DNA of 64,000 nucleotides, taken from contig CAVTIZ010000003.1 of assembly GCA_963735045.1 (NCBI GenBank), positions 1,922,001 through 1,986,000 on the forward strand, read 5' to 3'. Shown here piece after piece: positions 18,910 to 27,978 of this stretch (the first letter of the stretch is position 1; every line of letters begins with the position of its first letter). Below the pieces are notes generated by a model. That model saw nothing but the letters and a program-made list of their open reading frames with translations. It had not been told where the DNA came from and made no database searches. Source of the DNA: Salsipaludibacter sp963735045. Its GTDB lineage: Bacteria; Actinomycetota; Nitriliruptoria; Nitriliruptorales; Nitriliruptoraceae. The translations under genes and the position numbers were made by a program.

Positions 18910-19649
18910 CCCGGCACGACCGGGGCTCCGTCGTGAGAGCGCGGCGAGGCCGCTGCCGGACGTCGCGACAATGGAGACGGCCACGACCGGGACACGCTCG
19001 AAAGAATGTGCCAAGAAGGCTGTTGCAGAACATGCAACAGCATCGGTTCGTGGGATCGGGCTTCGTACCGCTACGACCCCTACCACTGCATGGGTTCCTG
19101 ACGACCATCACCGCGTTCCTGGTCGTCTGGTTTCGGATGCACGCGCCGGGACCTCATGGCACAGGACTCCCGAGGACGCGAGATGGCACCAGTCGCAGGG
19201 GCGGGATTCGGTCTCGTTGGGCCGAATCCCGCCGGTCCGATGACGTGACACCTCACCAGTGTCATCCGGTGGCTTGCGGACGTGCAGGCTGAGAGGGCGC
19301 ATGCGACCCGGTGGGAGACCCCACTCCCCCGGGGAGCCAGACGCACGGCGATGCCATGCGTCGACGTCTGGGACGGCTCCTCTCGAGCCGCGACGACCGT
19401 TGTGCCTGGAGTGGACTCGGCTCATGGGCCCGCGGTCCCGAGGATGTGGAGCAGTCGTCCCAGAAAACGGGCGATCTGTCCGGCGGGCTGGCCGGGCGTC
19501 GGTCACGTCGTCGCCGGTGGCGTGCATGCGGCCGCTGGTGACCGGGCGCAGGCCTGTCAGCAGGTCCATCATTCGCGCTGGCCGTTGCCTGGAGCATCGC
19601 CATCACCAGGCGGATCGCCTTCGGGACGCGACGTTCGGCCGGCGGGACC
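18910..19649. other. 740-bp region without an intact gene
   Basis: No open frame here has convincing coding character. It contains a short copy of an ABC-transporter ATPase gene (19496-19590) and small GC palindromes, including GTGGG-AGAC-CCCAC at 19311-19324 and CTCCCCCGGGGAG at 19324-19336. These could end transcription of the TcA-like gene or of the HNH gene, which run towards each other. The stretch looks like recombined debris. Confidence 0.5.
19496..19590 (-). pseudogene. Fragment of a nucleoside-type ABC transporter ATPase gene
   Basis: The minus strand encodes LLTGLRPVTSGRMHATGDDV, nearly the same as LLAGLRPVSSGRMHATGDDV of the intact ATPase at 31325-32854. Nucleotides 19496-19590 match about 31858-31954 with a handful of substitutions and one missing base, and similarity stops sharply on both sides. 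It has no start, Walker motifs or stop of its own. It is a partial duplication or a relic of a second BMP-type transporter. Confidence 0.7.
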
Positions 19650-21191
19650 TCACGCAACCAGCCGGGACCCGATCGCTCGACCGAGTTCCTGTTCCATGAT
19701 GGACAGGGCGTCGTCGAGGTGGAGTCGGTCACCGTCCCAGCCGGGTGGCTGCAGGCTGCGTGGGTCGGTGCGCCTGGCCGCTTCCGCGGAAGCGCTCGGG
19801 TCACCACCGACCAGCGCCAGGTGCGACGGCATCGGGTGGGCGGCCTCGGGTGGCCGGAAGCTTGCGCGGCCGTCGTCGTGGAGGCGCACCTCCCAGGCCT
19901 TGGCATGGACGAACCGGTGGTGGGCACCACACACCAGCAACAGGTTGGACAGGTCGGTCGGGCCGCCGTCGGCCCAGTGGACGACGTGGTGGGCATGGAG
20001 GTGGCGCGTGGCCGCGCAGCCGGGGAAGCGACAGGTCCCGTCGCGGGCCCGCAGTGCCTCCCGGAGGCGGAACGGGATCACTCGGGTGGTCCGTCCCACG
20101 TCGACGGGAAGCCCGTCCCTGGTGGCGACCCGGCGGATGGCGGCGTCGCAGGCCAGGCGTCGCAGGACGTGCCGGGACAGGCGCCGCAGCCCACCGTTGC
20201 GGCCCTGGACCACCACGGACGCGGGTCGTCGTCGGTGCGCCATGTCGCCGGCCGCCTCGACGTCGTCCGCTTCCGCGGAAGCGCTCGTGGTCTCGCCGTG
20301 GTGGGCGAGCGCGTCCACGGTGCTGTCGACGTCGCCCTGCAGGACCAGCGTCGTGCGGGCAGCACCGGTCAGGTCCGCGTCGACGTGGGCCACCGCCAGG
20401 TCGAGCGCATGCAGCAACGCGTCGGCGCGGCGCTGGGCCATCGGGCTGGTCGGCGGCCGGTCCGGAGGCGGTTCGCCGGGCAGGTCGTCGTCGGCGGGCT
20501 GGGACTGGGCGTCCATCACCTCGACCAGCCGGTCCAGCAGCGTGACGGCACGCAGGCCGGACTCGACCGGTACGTCGACCGTCAGGCGGACCGACCCCCC
20601 ACGGTGACGCACGCCCACGCCCCGCTCGTCGTGGGGATCCCGCCGGTCGTCGAGCCGACGGAAGGACTGCACGATCCGTTCCAGCTGGGCCGCCGGAGCG
20701 TTGTCGGCATAGACCAACAGGAGCCGCTCCAGCCTCGGCTCACCACAGCGCGTGATGGCCCGGACCTTCGAATACGACAACTCGCCGCGGACGAACCGCT
20801 CACAGGTGGCCGTGAAGGTCCGCAGCGCCAGCGCGACCCGGACCTGCTCTCGCGACGTCGACGGGGCCATCCCCAGCGCCCACGACAACCACTGACCCGG
20901 GGTGCGGCACCCCTGCCACGCCCACGCACCCCGGACGATGAACTCGCCCAACACCACCAGCAACCGCGCCGACGCCGCAGCCGCCGCCCCGGCCGCCCGG
21001 CGCACCTCGTCTTCCAGCCCGGCGTCATCCAACCCACCCAGATCCGGGTGCGGCTCGATGGACTGCGCATGCGCAACCAGCGCCTCCCACCCACCCCGTT
21101 CAGGCGGTGACGGCGGCACCAACCACCCCCCGTCGCGCGCCACCTCATCCGCGTCCGCGATGCTCGACTCGACCACTGCGACCGGTTCCAT
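19650..21191 (-). CDS. HNH endonuclease of the DUF222 (13E12-type) family
   Basis: ATG 21191 follows GGAGGA and gives 513 residues, typical for this family. The N-terminal two thirds is the helical DUF222 region (ARLLVVLGEFIVRGAW, TPGQWLSWALGM, GELSYSKVRAITR). The C-terminal part carries the HNH nuclease signature: CRFPGC, HLHAHHVVHWADGG, LSNLLLVCGAHHRFVH, with paired Cys and His residues for metal binding. Such genes are multi-copy in actinobacteria and are thought to be mobile or intron-derived; the biological role is not settled. Twice a perfect 16-bp palindrome encodes SASAEA inside the gene, which looks like in-frame insertion of a repeat. Confidence 0.88.
   Translation of the reverse strand: MEPVAVVESSIADADEVARDGGWLVPPSPPERGGWEALVAHAQSIEPHPDLGGLDDAGLEDEVRRAAGAAAAASARLLVVLGEFIVRGAWAWQGCRTPGQWLSWALGMAPSTSREQVRVALALRTFTATCERFVRGELSYSKVRAITRCGEPRLERLLLVYADNAPAAQLERIVQSFRRLDDRRDPHDERGVGVRHRGGSVRLTVDVPVESGLRAVTLLDRLVEVMDAQSQPADDDLPGEPPPDRPPTSPMAQRRADALLHALDLAVAHVDADLTGAARTTLVLQGDVDSTVDALAHHGETTSASAEADDVEAAGDMAHRRRPASVVVQGRNGGLRRLSRHVLRRLACDAAIRRVATRDGLPVDVGRTTRVIPFRLREALRARDGTCRFPGCAATRHLHAHHVVHWADGGPTDLSNLLLVCGAHHRFVHAKAWEVRLHDDGRASFRPPEAAHPMPSHLALVGGDPSASAEAARRTDPRSLQPPGWDGDRLHLDDALSIMEQELGRAIGSRLVA
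19779..19794. repeat. Palindromic repeat CGCTTCCGCGGAAGCG, copy 1
   Basis: A perfect 16-bp inverted repeat inside the HNH gene, read on the minus strand as Ser-Ala-Ser-Ala-Glu-Ala in the linker after the nuclease domain. The same 16 bp occurs at 20268 and 36268. Confidence 0.85.
20268..20283. repeat. Palindromic repeat CGCTTCCGCGGAAGCG, copy 2
   Basis: Identical to copy 1, in the same gene and again in frame as SASAEA, between the DUF222 and HNH parts. The flanking bases differ beyond CGCTCG on one side. Confidence 0.85.
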
Positions 21192-21543
21192 GACCGTCCT
21201 CCCACGACAGCATTCCATGCAACCCCGATGGTCCCACACGGGTGCGACACCGATCGTGGCGTGCGCCGCGCCCCATCAACTCGTCCGGGCGCGGACGCCT
21301 TGTCGACGCCGGTCGAGAGGGTCCGACCGAGGTCGCCACGCACCGCTCCTACCCCTCCCGCTCTGCTGAGGGAGCGGGTGACCGGGCCACGTACTGGTCA
21401 CCTGCAATGGGTCCGCAATCTGTTTGTGTCGGCGCGCAGAATCCCGCGTTCACTGCGCATATCTCCATCATTGCGTGAGAATTCTTGGCCGGCTTGACCA
21501 GGTTCCGTAAGGTCGCCATTGAGACATTCGGACGGAGTGGAAC
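21192..21543. other. 352-bp intergenic region upstream of two divergent genes
   Basis: It lies between the 5' ends of the HNH gene and the pentapeptide gene. No open frame of coding character was found. The part next to 21543 is noticeably less GC-rich than the surroundings. A GACGGAG ribosome site precedes the ATG at 21544. No convincing promoter hexamers were identified. Confidence 0.4.
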
Positions 21544-22398
21544 ATGTCCTCGACTACAGAGCGGCACGCTACGACGGAGGACGAGAGCAAGCCGTCGAAC
21601 AAGGAGGAGAAGACCAGCGGCAAGACTCCGACGTGGCTTGGAATCGTAACCGTGGTCGTGTCCGTGGTCGCCCTGGGCGTGAACACGTGGGTCCTGTTGA
21701 CCGTGGACAAAGCGCGCAACGAGCTCCAGCAACAATCACAGACCTCGCAGCGTCTCATCTCAGCCGGTCAGATGCTCTCGAGTAAGTCGGAGACGACCAG
21801 GATGGCAGGGCTGTTCGCCCTGAACCTTCTCGCCGAGGACGATCCGGACGGCGTCCATCTCCCGGCAGCACAGATCCTTGCCGCACATGGAAGAATCGCG
21901 ATCCGGGATCGCAGCGAAACGGACACGATCGGCCTCGAATGGCGCACGGCGTTCAACCAGGTTCGGGAGATCTCGAAGCGGGGATCGGTGCGCGTCGACC
22001 TGTCGAACACGGTGATCGACGGGCATCCCATGGCCGGACTCGAACTCCATGGCTCCTACCTCAAGGGTGCAACCTTCAGGGCCGTCGACCTCCGCTCCTC
22101 GGTGTGGACCTGCACGGACGCCAGCGCCATCAGAACGCCGGCGAGCAGCGGTGGCGCCACGAACTTCGAGAATGCGAAACTCGACCGGATCAACGTCACG
22201 AACGCCGACTTCTCGGAGGCGGTCGGCCTGGACGCCGCGGATCTCGGCGACCTCTACTGGGCGGACGACCAGGAGCCGATCTGGCCCGACCACCCCGCGT
22301 TCGACTCGGTGGAACCGGCGGGAGGACCGACCGACTACCGGGTCGCATGCGAGGATCCCGTCAACAGGGCGAACCCTGTCGGCGGCGGCGTGGATTGA
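21544..22398 (+). CDS. Membrane-anchored pentapeptide-repeat-like protein
   Basis: The 284-residue protein starts with a hydrophilic, charged N-terminus of about 35 residues, then one transmembrane helix (TWLGIVTVVVSVVALGVNTWVLLTV), then a short coil and a C-terminal domain. From about residue 155 the sequence shows the alternating A/N-L/F-x-x-x pattern of pentapeptide repeats (VDLSNTVIDG, LHGSYLKGATFRAVDLRS, NFENAKLDRINVTNADFSE), enough for a short right-handed beta helix. Such domains are protein-interaction modules; no function can be assigned. Base composition is less GC-rich than the core genes. The large AAA regulator follows 106 bp downstream on the same strand. Confidence 0.65.
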   Translation: MSSTTERHATTEDESKPSNKEEKTSGKTPTWLGIVTVVVSVVALGVNTWVLLTVDKARNELQQQSQTSQRLISAGQMLSSKSETTRMAGLFALNLLAEDDPDGVHLPAAQILAAHGRIAIRDRSETDTIGLEWRTAFNQVREISKRGSVRVDLSNTVIDGHPMAGLELHGSYLKGATFRAVDLRSSVWTCTDASAIRTPASSGGATNFENAKLDRINVTNADFSEAVGLDAADLGDLYWADDQEPIWPDHPAFDSVEPAGGPTDYRVACEDPVNRANPVGGGVD

Positions 22399-22504
22399 CT
22401 TCGACCCTCCGCGGCGCGACGGAAACCTGATGCCCTGAACGAAAGACGCGAGCCTTCTGGGTGAATGTCGTCACGACAGTCACCGACCAGCACGACGAGC
22501 CATC

Positions 22505-25500
22505 ATGCCCAATGAACTCGTCCTTGCCATCCACGTGTCGGCCATTAGAGTGCGACCGGGGACAGGTAGTCGCGTGGGTGCGCCAAGCAGGACGGAATTC
22601 CGTCTCGCCGGCAGCATGGAACTCCGGCGAGGGAGCCTCGTCGTCTCCGAGTCCAGCCTGGGCGGCCGCCATCATCGTCTGACCATGGCGATGTTGTTGC
22701 TCGAGCGACGTCAGCCAGTGGCCTCGGGATTCCTCGCAGACGAACTCTGGCCCCGAGATCGCCCACGAACCTGGCGATCGAGTCTCCGCAATGCCATCTC
22801 AGAAGTCCGGTCGTCGTTCGTCGAGGTTGGCCTTCCTGCCGGGACGCTCGACAACCGCGATGGCCGATACGTCGTCGACATCCCCGACCTCCATGTCGAC
22901 GTCGAGTCGACACCCGACCTGGGCGAGTCCAGCACACGCCTGGTGGCGGCGGGCCGCATCCACGAGGCGTGTGACCTCGCGCGACGCTCCGTCGAGATCC
23001 TTTGCCAGCCGATCCTGGCCGACATCGACTCCGATTGGCTCGATCGCCTCCGGGACGAACTGCTGGGACGACGCGTCGACGCCCTGCTGTTGCAGGCACG
23101 TTGCGAGCGCAGGAGGGGCGACTTCGGTGCGGCCCGACAGGCCGCAGGCCAGGCCAGGGACCATGCTCCGCTCCGCGAGGAGTGCTGGCGCGAGCTCATT
23201 CGCGTCGAGGTCGGCGCCGGCAACAGCGGGGCCGCACTCGAGGTCTATGGCCGATGCCGACGGCGGCTCGCCGAGGACCTCGGAACCGAACCGGACGCCG
23301 CCACTCGTCAGCTGCACGAACAACTGCTCGGCGCGGGCACCGATGGTCCCCGGGCCGATCCGACGTCAACCCCCTCGATGTCCACGCGACCGGTTCCGAA
23401 GCCGGCCTCGGAACGTTTGTTCGGCCGCGAGCGCCTCCTTCGCGACGTGGTCGAAGCACTCGCCTCCGGGCGCTCCGTGCTCCTCCGTGGACCCGCCGGG
23501 GTCGGCAAGACCCGCCTGGCGGCCGAGGTCGTCTCGACCCCGGGTGTTGCTGGTCGCCGCGTCGACCGCATCATGGGAAGCACCGGCTTGGCCGACGTGG
23601 CGCTGGGGACGCTCGGGGCACTCGCGACCGACATCGGTGCCGCACGCGTGCCCCGGTCCGAGCTCGTCGGGCGCTTCCTCGCGCACTGGCGAGCACAGGA
23701 GAGCGACGAGCCCGCGCTGGTCTGGCTCGACGACGCTCATCACGCGGACGACCTGTCAGCCGCCATCCTGCGGCACGCCGTCGTCACCGGCGCCCTCCAG
23801 GTCCTGTCGACGCAGCGACCAGCCGACCCGCTCGGACAGGACCTGTCCGTGCTGCTGACCGAAGGCCTCATGGTCGCCGTCGACGTTCCCCCGCTGTCGG
23901 AGACGGCGGCCGGCGAACTCGTCGAACACCTGCTGGTCGACCGCGCGTCGCCCGAACACGTCGAGCGACTGGTCGCGCTCGGCGACGGCAACCCGCTCTA
24001 CCTGCGCGAACTCGCCACCTCGTGGCGCGCGGACGCGCCCGATGCCCCGTTCGAAACGGTCGAGCGTCTCGTCGCACGTCCGATCCGGCGGTTGTCTTCG
24101 TCCCGGCGTCGGATGGCGGAGCTCATCGCCCTCGCCGAGCCGTTGCCTGCGGACATCCTCGCCTCGCGCGGGGACGACCTGGGCGTCCTCATTCGCCGCG
24201 GACTCGTGCGTCGACACGGTCCCCGCGACCTGAGGATCGACCATCCACTGCGGAGTGCGTGGCTGCTGGCAGAACTGGGAGCCGCCAGTCCCCAGGCCTA
24301 CCGCGACCTCGCTGAGCTCGCGACGAACTCGACCTCACAGCGCTCGGAGTCGATCGATCCCCTTCGACTGGTGGACTGGGAACTCCGCGGGGGCCTCCAG
24401 CCGGATCGCCGGCGGCTGGTCGAGGCCACGCGGGCGGCGATCGGTCGGGGCGACGCGGAGCGCTCGGAACGGTTCTCGAGGGCCGTCATCGGCCCCGAAC
24501 GAGAACTGCTCCGGGCCCAGTCCATGCTCCTGTCGTCGGGGCGGTCGCGAGGACTCGCCGCCCTCGAACGCGTCCGTCACGATGGGTCGGACGATGCCCG
24601 CGTCGAGGCCGCCCTCTGGCTCGCGCGCGACCGCGTCGTGCGGTCGGACCGCGAGGGCGCGCGGGCAGTCCTCGACGAGACGAGCGACGACCTCGCGCCA
24701 TCGGCCCGGCGCCGCCTGCTGCTCGGCAAGCTGTGGGTGTGGACGTTCGGTCGGATCCCGACCGACGATGACGTCACGGCGGCACTGGAACGCGCGACCT
24801 CGACGAGGACGGACCAGTACCGCGACGAGCTGCTGACGATGGCACTGGCCGTCGCCTATCAACGACAGGACCCGTGGGAGCTGGTCGATCACCTCAACGA
24901 CGTCGTCGAGGCCGAGGCCGATGGCGGTCTCGACCTCATCCGGCGGAGTCGGATGAAGGCCGTGGTCTGCGGCTACTGGCTCATCGCTGGACGCATCGAC
25001 CAGGCCCTCGACACGGTCGTCGAGCACCTTCCCGAAGTCCTCGACCGCCGCGTCCCGGAATCGATCGCACTGATGTCCGGCGTGGGCGCCTTCACCCTGG
25101 CGCTGGGTGGCCGTCACGAAGAAGGCGTCCGCGTGGCTCGATCGGCTCCGGTACGGGTCACGGCGCCGGACTGGTTCCGCCAGGGTCGGCTCACGACGTT
25201 CGTCCTCGTCGGCAACGAGTGCTACCTGGGACACGCCGAACGAAACCGAGTTGACCTGGAGACACTCGACGGCGATCCGGCGGACGGCTTCTTCATCGCG
25301 CCGTTGCTCCGGGCACGGGCTCGCATCCTGGTCTGTGATGGGTCTGGCGCCACCGCGCCCTTCGACGAGCTGGTCGCTGCCCTTCGAGGTCTCGAAGACG
25401 ATGGGAAGTACGGATGGGGTCCGATCGTGGCCGCCGAACTCACCGACCGCAGCACACCTCGACCCGTCCTGGAGGTGGTGAGGGCCTCGGCCTCGCGCAT

Positions 25501-25936
25501 CGAGACCCGAGGGTTGGCTCGGGTCGTCGCCGTCGCCACGACAGCCCGCCTGGAGGACGACGTGAGCTCACTGCTCGCGGCCGGAGAGTGCTACGAACGA
25601 ATGCGGTTCGCGCCGGCTGCCCTTCGTGCCTACGCCGACGTCCTCGCACGTTCGCGCATGGACGATCGGACCGCCCGAGCTGCCCTGGTCGGGGCGATCC
25701 GCGTCCTCCGGGACTGGGATGGCATCGACCCGTGGTGGTTCGACGAGTCCACTCGTCTCCCCCGTGTCGCCGTGGTCCACCACGCGTCCCTGGACCAGGA
25801 ACGAGCACCGTCCGAGGCCGCCGAACGTGCGCGGCAAGAGATCGTCACGCTGGTCGACGTCGCGTCCTGGGAGGCACTTCGGGAGCGCCTGCGGCCGCTG
25901 CCAGTCCCGGACGGCGCACCGGAACCCCGGACCTGA
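22505..25936 (+). CDS. SARP/BTAD-type transcriptional regulator with AAA ATPase domain
   Basis: This 1143-residue protein has an N-terminal winged-helix DNA-binding region (about residues 35-115: RRQPVASGFLADELWP, WRSSLRNAISEVR), then a BTAD helical domain (about 120-280, ending LAEDLGTEPDAATRQLHEQLL), then an AAA ATPase (Walker A LLRGPAGVGKTRLAAE near residue 329, Walker B ALVWLDDAHHADD near 404), and a long TPR-like C-terminal part. There is no LuxR domain at the C-terminus. This is the architecture of large SARP activators. ATG 22505 lacks a strong ribosome site; an internal ATG near 22616 (MELRRGS) is an alternative. Whether it acts on the pentapeptide gene upstream is unknown. Confidence 0.82.
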   Translation: MPNELVLAIHVSAIRVRPGTGSRVGAPSRTEFRLAGSMELRRGSLVVSESSLGGRHHRLTMAMLLLERRQPVASGFLADELWPRDRPRTWRSSLRNAISEVRSSFVEVGLPAGTLDNRDGRYVVDIPDLHVDVESTPDLGESSTRLVAAGRIHEACDLARRSVEILCQPILADIDSDWLDRLRDELLGRRVDALLLQARCERRRGDFGAARQAAGQARDHAPLREECWRELIRVEVGAGNSGAALEVYGRCRRRLAEDLGTEPDAATRQLHEQLLGAGTDGPRADPTSTPSMSTRPVPKPASERLFGRERLLRDVVEALASGRSVLLRGPAGVGKTRLAAEVVSTPGVAGRRVDRIMGSTGLADVALGTLGALATDIGAARVPRSELVGRFLAHWRAQESDEPALVWLDDAHHADDLSAAILRHAVVTGALQVLSTQRPADPLGQDLSVLLTEGLMVAVDVPPLSETAAGELVEHLLVDRASPEHVERLVALGDGNPLYLRELATSWRADAPDAPFETVERLVARPIRRLSSSRRRMAELIALAEPLPADILASRGDDLGVLIRRGLVRRHGPRDLRIDHPLRSAWLLAELGAASPQAYRDLAELATNSTSQRSESIDPLRLVDWELRGGLQPDRRRLVEATRAAIGRGDAERSERFSRAVIGPERELLRAQSMLLSSGRSRGLAALERVRHDGSDDARVEAALWLARDRVVRSDREGARAVLDETSDDLAPSARRRLLLGKLWVWTFGRIPTDDDVTAALERATSTRTDQYRDELLTMALAVAYQRQDPWELVDHLNDVVEAEADGGLDLIRRSRMKAVVCGYWLIAGRIDQALDTVVEHLPEVLDRRVPESIALMSGVGAFTLALGGRHEEGVRVARSAPVRVTAPDWFRQGRLTTFVLVGNECYLGHAERNRVDLETLDGDPADGFFIAPLLRARARILVCDGSGATAPFDELVAALRGLEDDGKYGWGPIVAAELTDRSTPRPVLEVVRASASRIETRGLARVVAVATTARLEDDVSSLLAAGECYERMRFAPAALRAYADVLARSRMDDRTARAALVGAIRVLRDWDGIDPWWFDESTRLPRVAVVHHASLDQERAPSEAAERARQEIVTLVDVASWEALRERLRPLPVPDGAPEPRT

Positions 25937-25978
25937 CGACGGGGGTTCGGCCGCGACTGAAGCGGGGCCTGCGCAGCG

Positions 25979-26623
25979 TCACGACGCGGGAGCGTCCGGG
26001 ACGAGTTCGACCCGCAGCACCACTCCCGGCAGGTCCCCGAAGCTGACGCCCTCGACACCCCCGTTGTGGTCGGGTGCCTCGACCTCTGCGCCACCGCGGG
26101 CCCCGTTGGTGGCGACCAGGTCGCGAGACGACACCTCCACACCGCCCGTCTTCCCGTCCGACTCGCGACACGCCTCGAGGAAGGCGGCCGTGATCGCGCC
26201 ACGCGCCTCGTACTGAGCGGCTGAGGCGACGGCCCGGGCGCGAATGTCGGACCGGACGATGGTTGCGATTGCGACGGCAACTGCCGAGAGCAGCACCGCA
26301 AGCCCCAAGGCGATGGAGGTCCTCAGGGCGTCGGAGGACGAGTCCCAGAACCCACTCACCGCCGCGAGGACGACCGAACTTCCACCGAGGGTGACCAGCG
26401 CCCCGGACATCCACTTGGACAGGCTGCCCGCCCCGGCCGTGATCACCTGGAGACTCGGTGGCGTCTTCCATCCCACCCCGTTGTTGGCCAGACGCACCTC
26501 CTCCTCGTCCGGCAGGACGTCGAGCGACTTGAGCAGGGCGCGTGTCGGCTCGGCCAGGTCGCTTCCGTCGGGACTCCATGCCTTGGAGGGCCACTGGACG
26601 GGTGCTGTCAGTGTGGTAGCCAT
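25979..26623 (-). CDS. Hypothetical protein with two transmembrane helices
   Basis: The protein has 214 residues, and an AAAGGATG site precedes ATG 26623. A cytosolic N-terminal part of about 80 residues contains LLKSLDVLPDEEEVRLANN. Two helices follow (MSGALVTLGGSSVVLAAVSGF; IALGLAVLLSAVAVAIATIV) and a C-terminal soluble part of about 80 residues (YEARGAITAAFLEACRES). I do not recognise the family. It is convergent with the SARP-like gene. Confidence 0.6.
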   Translation of the reverse strand: MATTLTAPVQWPSKAWSPDGSDLAEPTRALLKSLDVLPDEEEVRLANNGVGWKTPPSLQVITAGAGSLSKWMSGALVTLGGSSVVLAAVSGFWDSSSDALRTSIALGLAVLLSAVAVAIATIVRSDIRARAVASAAQYEARGAITAAFLEACRESDGKTGGVEVSSRDLVATNGARGGAEVEAPDHNGGVEGVSFGDLPGVVLRVELVPDAPAS

Positions 26624-27110
26624 CGTTCATCCTTTCTCGGCGCCCCGGGGACGCGCCACTCCCCGACACGAGGAGTGGGAGGCCGCTGGAACCAGTCTCT
26701 CCATTGCCGTCATCCAGACGCAATCAGCCCAGATGACGGCCGACCCCCGCCCGCCCGGCGTCTCCGGCTGCGACGACGCGACGCCGGACGACCTACGGGC
26801 GGTGCCGGCGTTGCAGGTCGGCCGCGATCTGGTCGAGCAACGACACTGCAGGTCGCATGAGGTTCTCCTCGTGGTGTTCTTCGACGCGGCCATGAGCGAT
26901 CGGTCACGGCACCGAGGAATCGCGCAACGACGGGTGAGGCCGCAGAAGCTCCGACCCCCACCAGGTCCGACGAACGGGCGGAAGCCACCCGCGACCCGAA
27001 GCAGGATCAGCTCTCGCTCCTCGTGTGCACCAGACTCCACTGAAGCGGACCGAGGGGGTCGAAGTCGGGGCACTCCGTAGGCTCGAGGCACGCAACGAGG
27101 AGGACGCATC
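26624..27110. other. 487-bp intergenic region
   Basis: It separates divergent genes (the small membrane protein and the dehydrogenase). No coding frame or RNA-like structure was recognised. A GGAGGA ribosome site lies just before 27111. Confidence 0.4.
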
Positions 27111-27920
27111 ATGCTGGTGCATGGGAAGACCGTGGTGGTGACCGGTGGCGGCAACGGGATCGGCCGCGAGGTGGTGCTGGAGCTGCGCCATCGGGGCGCT
27201 CGGGTGGCAGCGGTCGACGTGCGGGGCGACAGCCTGGCCGAGACGAGGCGGCTGGCCGGCGACCGTGACGACGTGGCCACCTTCGAGGTCGACTTGACGG
27301 ACCGGGCCGCGGTCACGGCACTGCCGGACCGGGTCCGGGACGAACTCGGCGAACCCGATGGCCTGGTGAACGTCGCCGGCATCATCCAGCCGTTCGTCCG
27401 GTTGGTTGACCTCGACGTCGAGGTGATCGAACGGGTCTTCGCCGTGAACGTGTGGGGCACCCTGCACACCGTGCAGGCGTTCCTCCCTGGGTTGTTGGAG
27501 CGGCCGGTGGCCCACGTGGCGAACGTGTCCAGCATGGGCGGGTACCTGCCGGTGCCGGGCCAGACCGCGTACGGCGCGAGCAAGGCAGCGGTCAAGCTGC
27601 TCACCGAGGGCCTCTACGCCGAGCTGTTGGACACCGAGGTCGGCGTGTCCGTGGTGTTCCCGGGTGCGGTCCGGACCGAGATCACCACGAACTCCGACGT
27701 GACGGTGCCGAGCGGCGCTGGGGGCGACGACGAGGAGTCGTCGGGTTTCCCCACGACGGACCCGGACGAGGCCGCACGGATCATCGTGGACGGCATCGAG
27801 GAGGACCGCCTCCACGTCTTCGTCGGGCGTGACGCCCGACTGCTGGACGTGGCGGTGCGCGTCGCCCCCAAGCGGGCCATCCAGTTCATCGCGAGCCAGA
27901 TGAAGAGCCTGCTGGACTGA
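27111..27920 (+). CDS. Short-chain dehydrogenase/reductase (classical SDR)
   Basis: The start is supported by GAGGAGGA. The protein has 269 residues. The Rossmann motif TGGGNGIG is at residues 11-18, Asp after the second strand (AAVDVRG) suggests NAD(H) preference, NVAG is at about 87-90, and the catalytic Ser (NVSSMGG), Tyr and Lys (YGASK) are all present. The C-terminal tail has VRTEI. The substrate cannot be deduced; neighbours do not form an obvious pathway. A strong hairpin follows its stop and separates it from the convergent importer operon. Confidence 0.88.
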   Translation: MLVHGKTVVVTGGGNGIGREVVLELRHRGARVAAVDVRGDSLAETRRLAGDRDDVATFEVDLTDRAAVTALPDRVRDELGEPDGLVNVAGIIQPFVRLVDLDVEVIERVFAVNVWGTLHTVQAFLPGLLERPVAHVANVSSMGGYLPVPGQTAYGASKAAVKLLTEGLYAELLDTEVGVSVVFPGAVRTEITTNSDVTVPSGAGGDDEESSGFPTTDPDEAARIIVDGIEEDRLHVFVGRDARLLDVAVRVAPKRAIQFIASQMKSLLD

Positions 27921-27947
27921 GGCCGGTCGCGACATGCGACCGGCCTC
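27919..27947. terminator. Bidirectional terminator hairpin
   Basis: GAGGCCGGTCGC (27919-27930), loop GACAT, GCGACCGGCCTC (27936-27947): a perfect 12-bp stem lying exactly between convergent genes. No T-tract is present, as is usual in high-GC actinobacteria. Confidence 0.75.
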
Positions 27948-27978
27948 GGCCGAACCCCCGGGCAACCGGCCGACGGGC

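Noticed and set aside
19108..19572. 154-codon minus-strand frame beginning MMDLLTGLRP
   Set aside because: Only the first 30 codons match the ABC ATPase; the rest is non-coding in character, so it is listed as a gene fragment.
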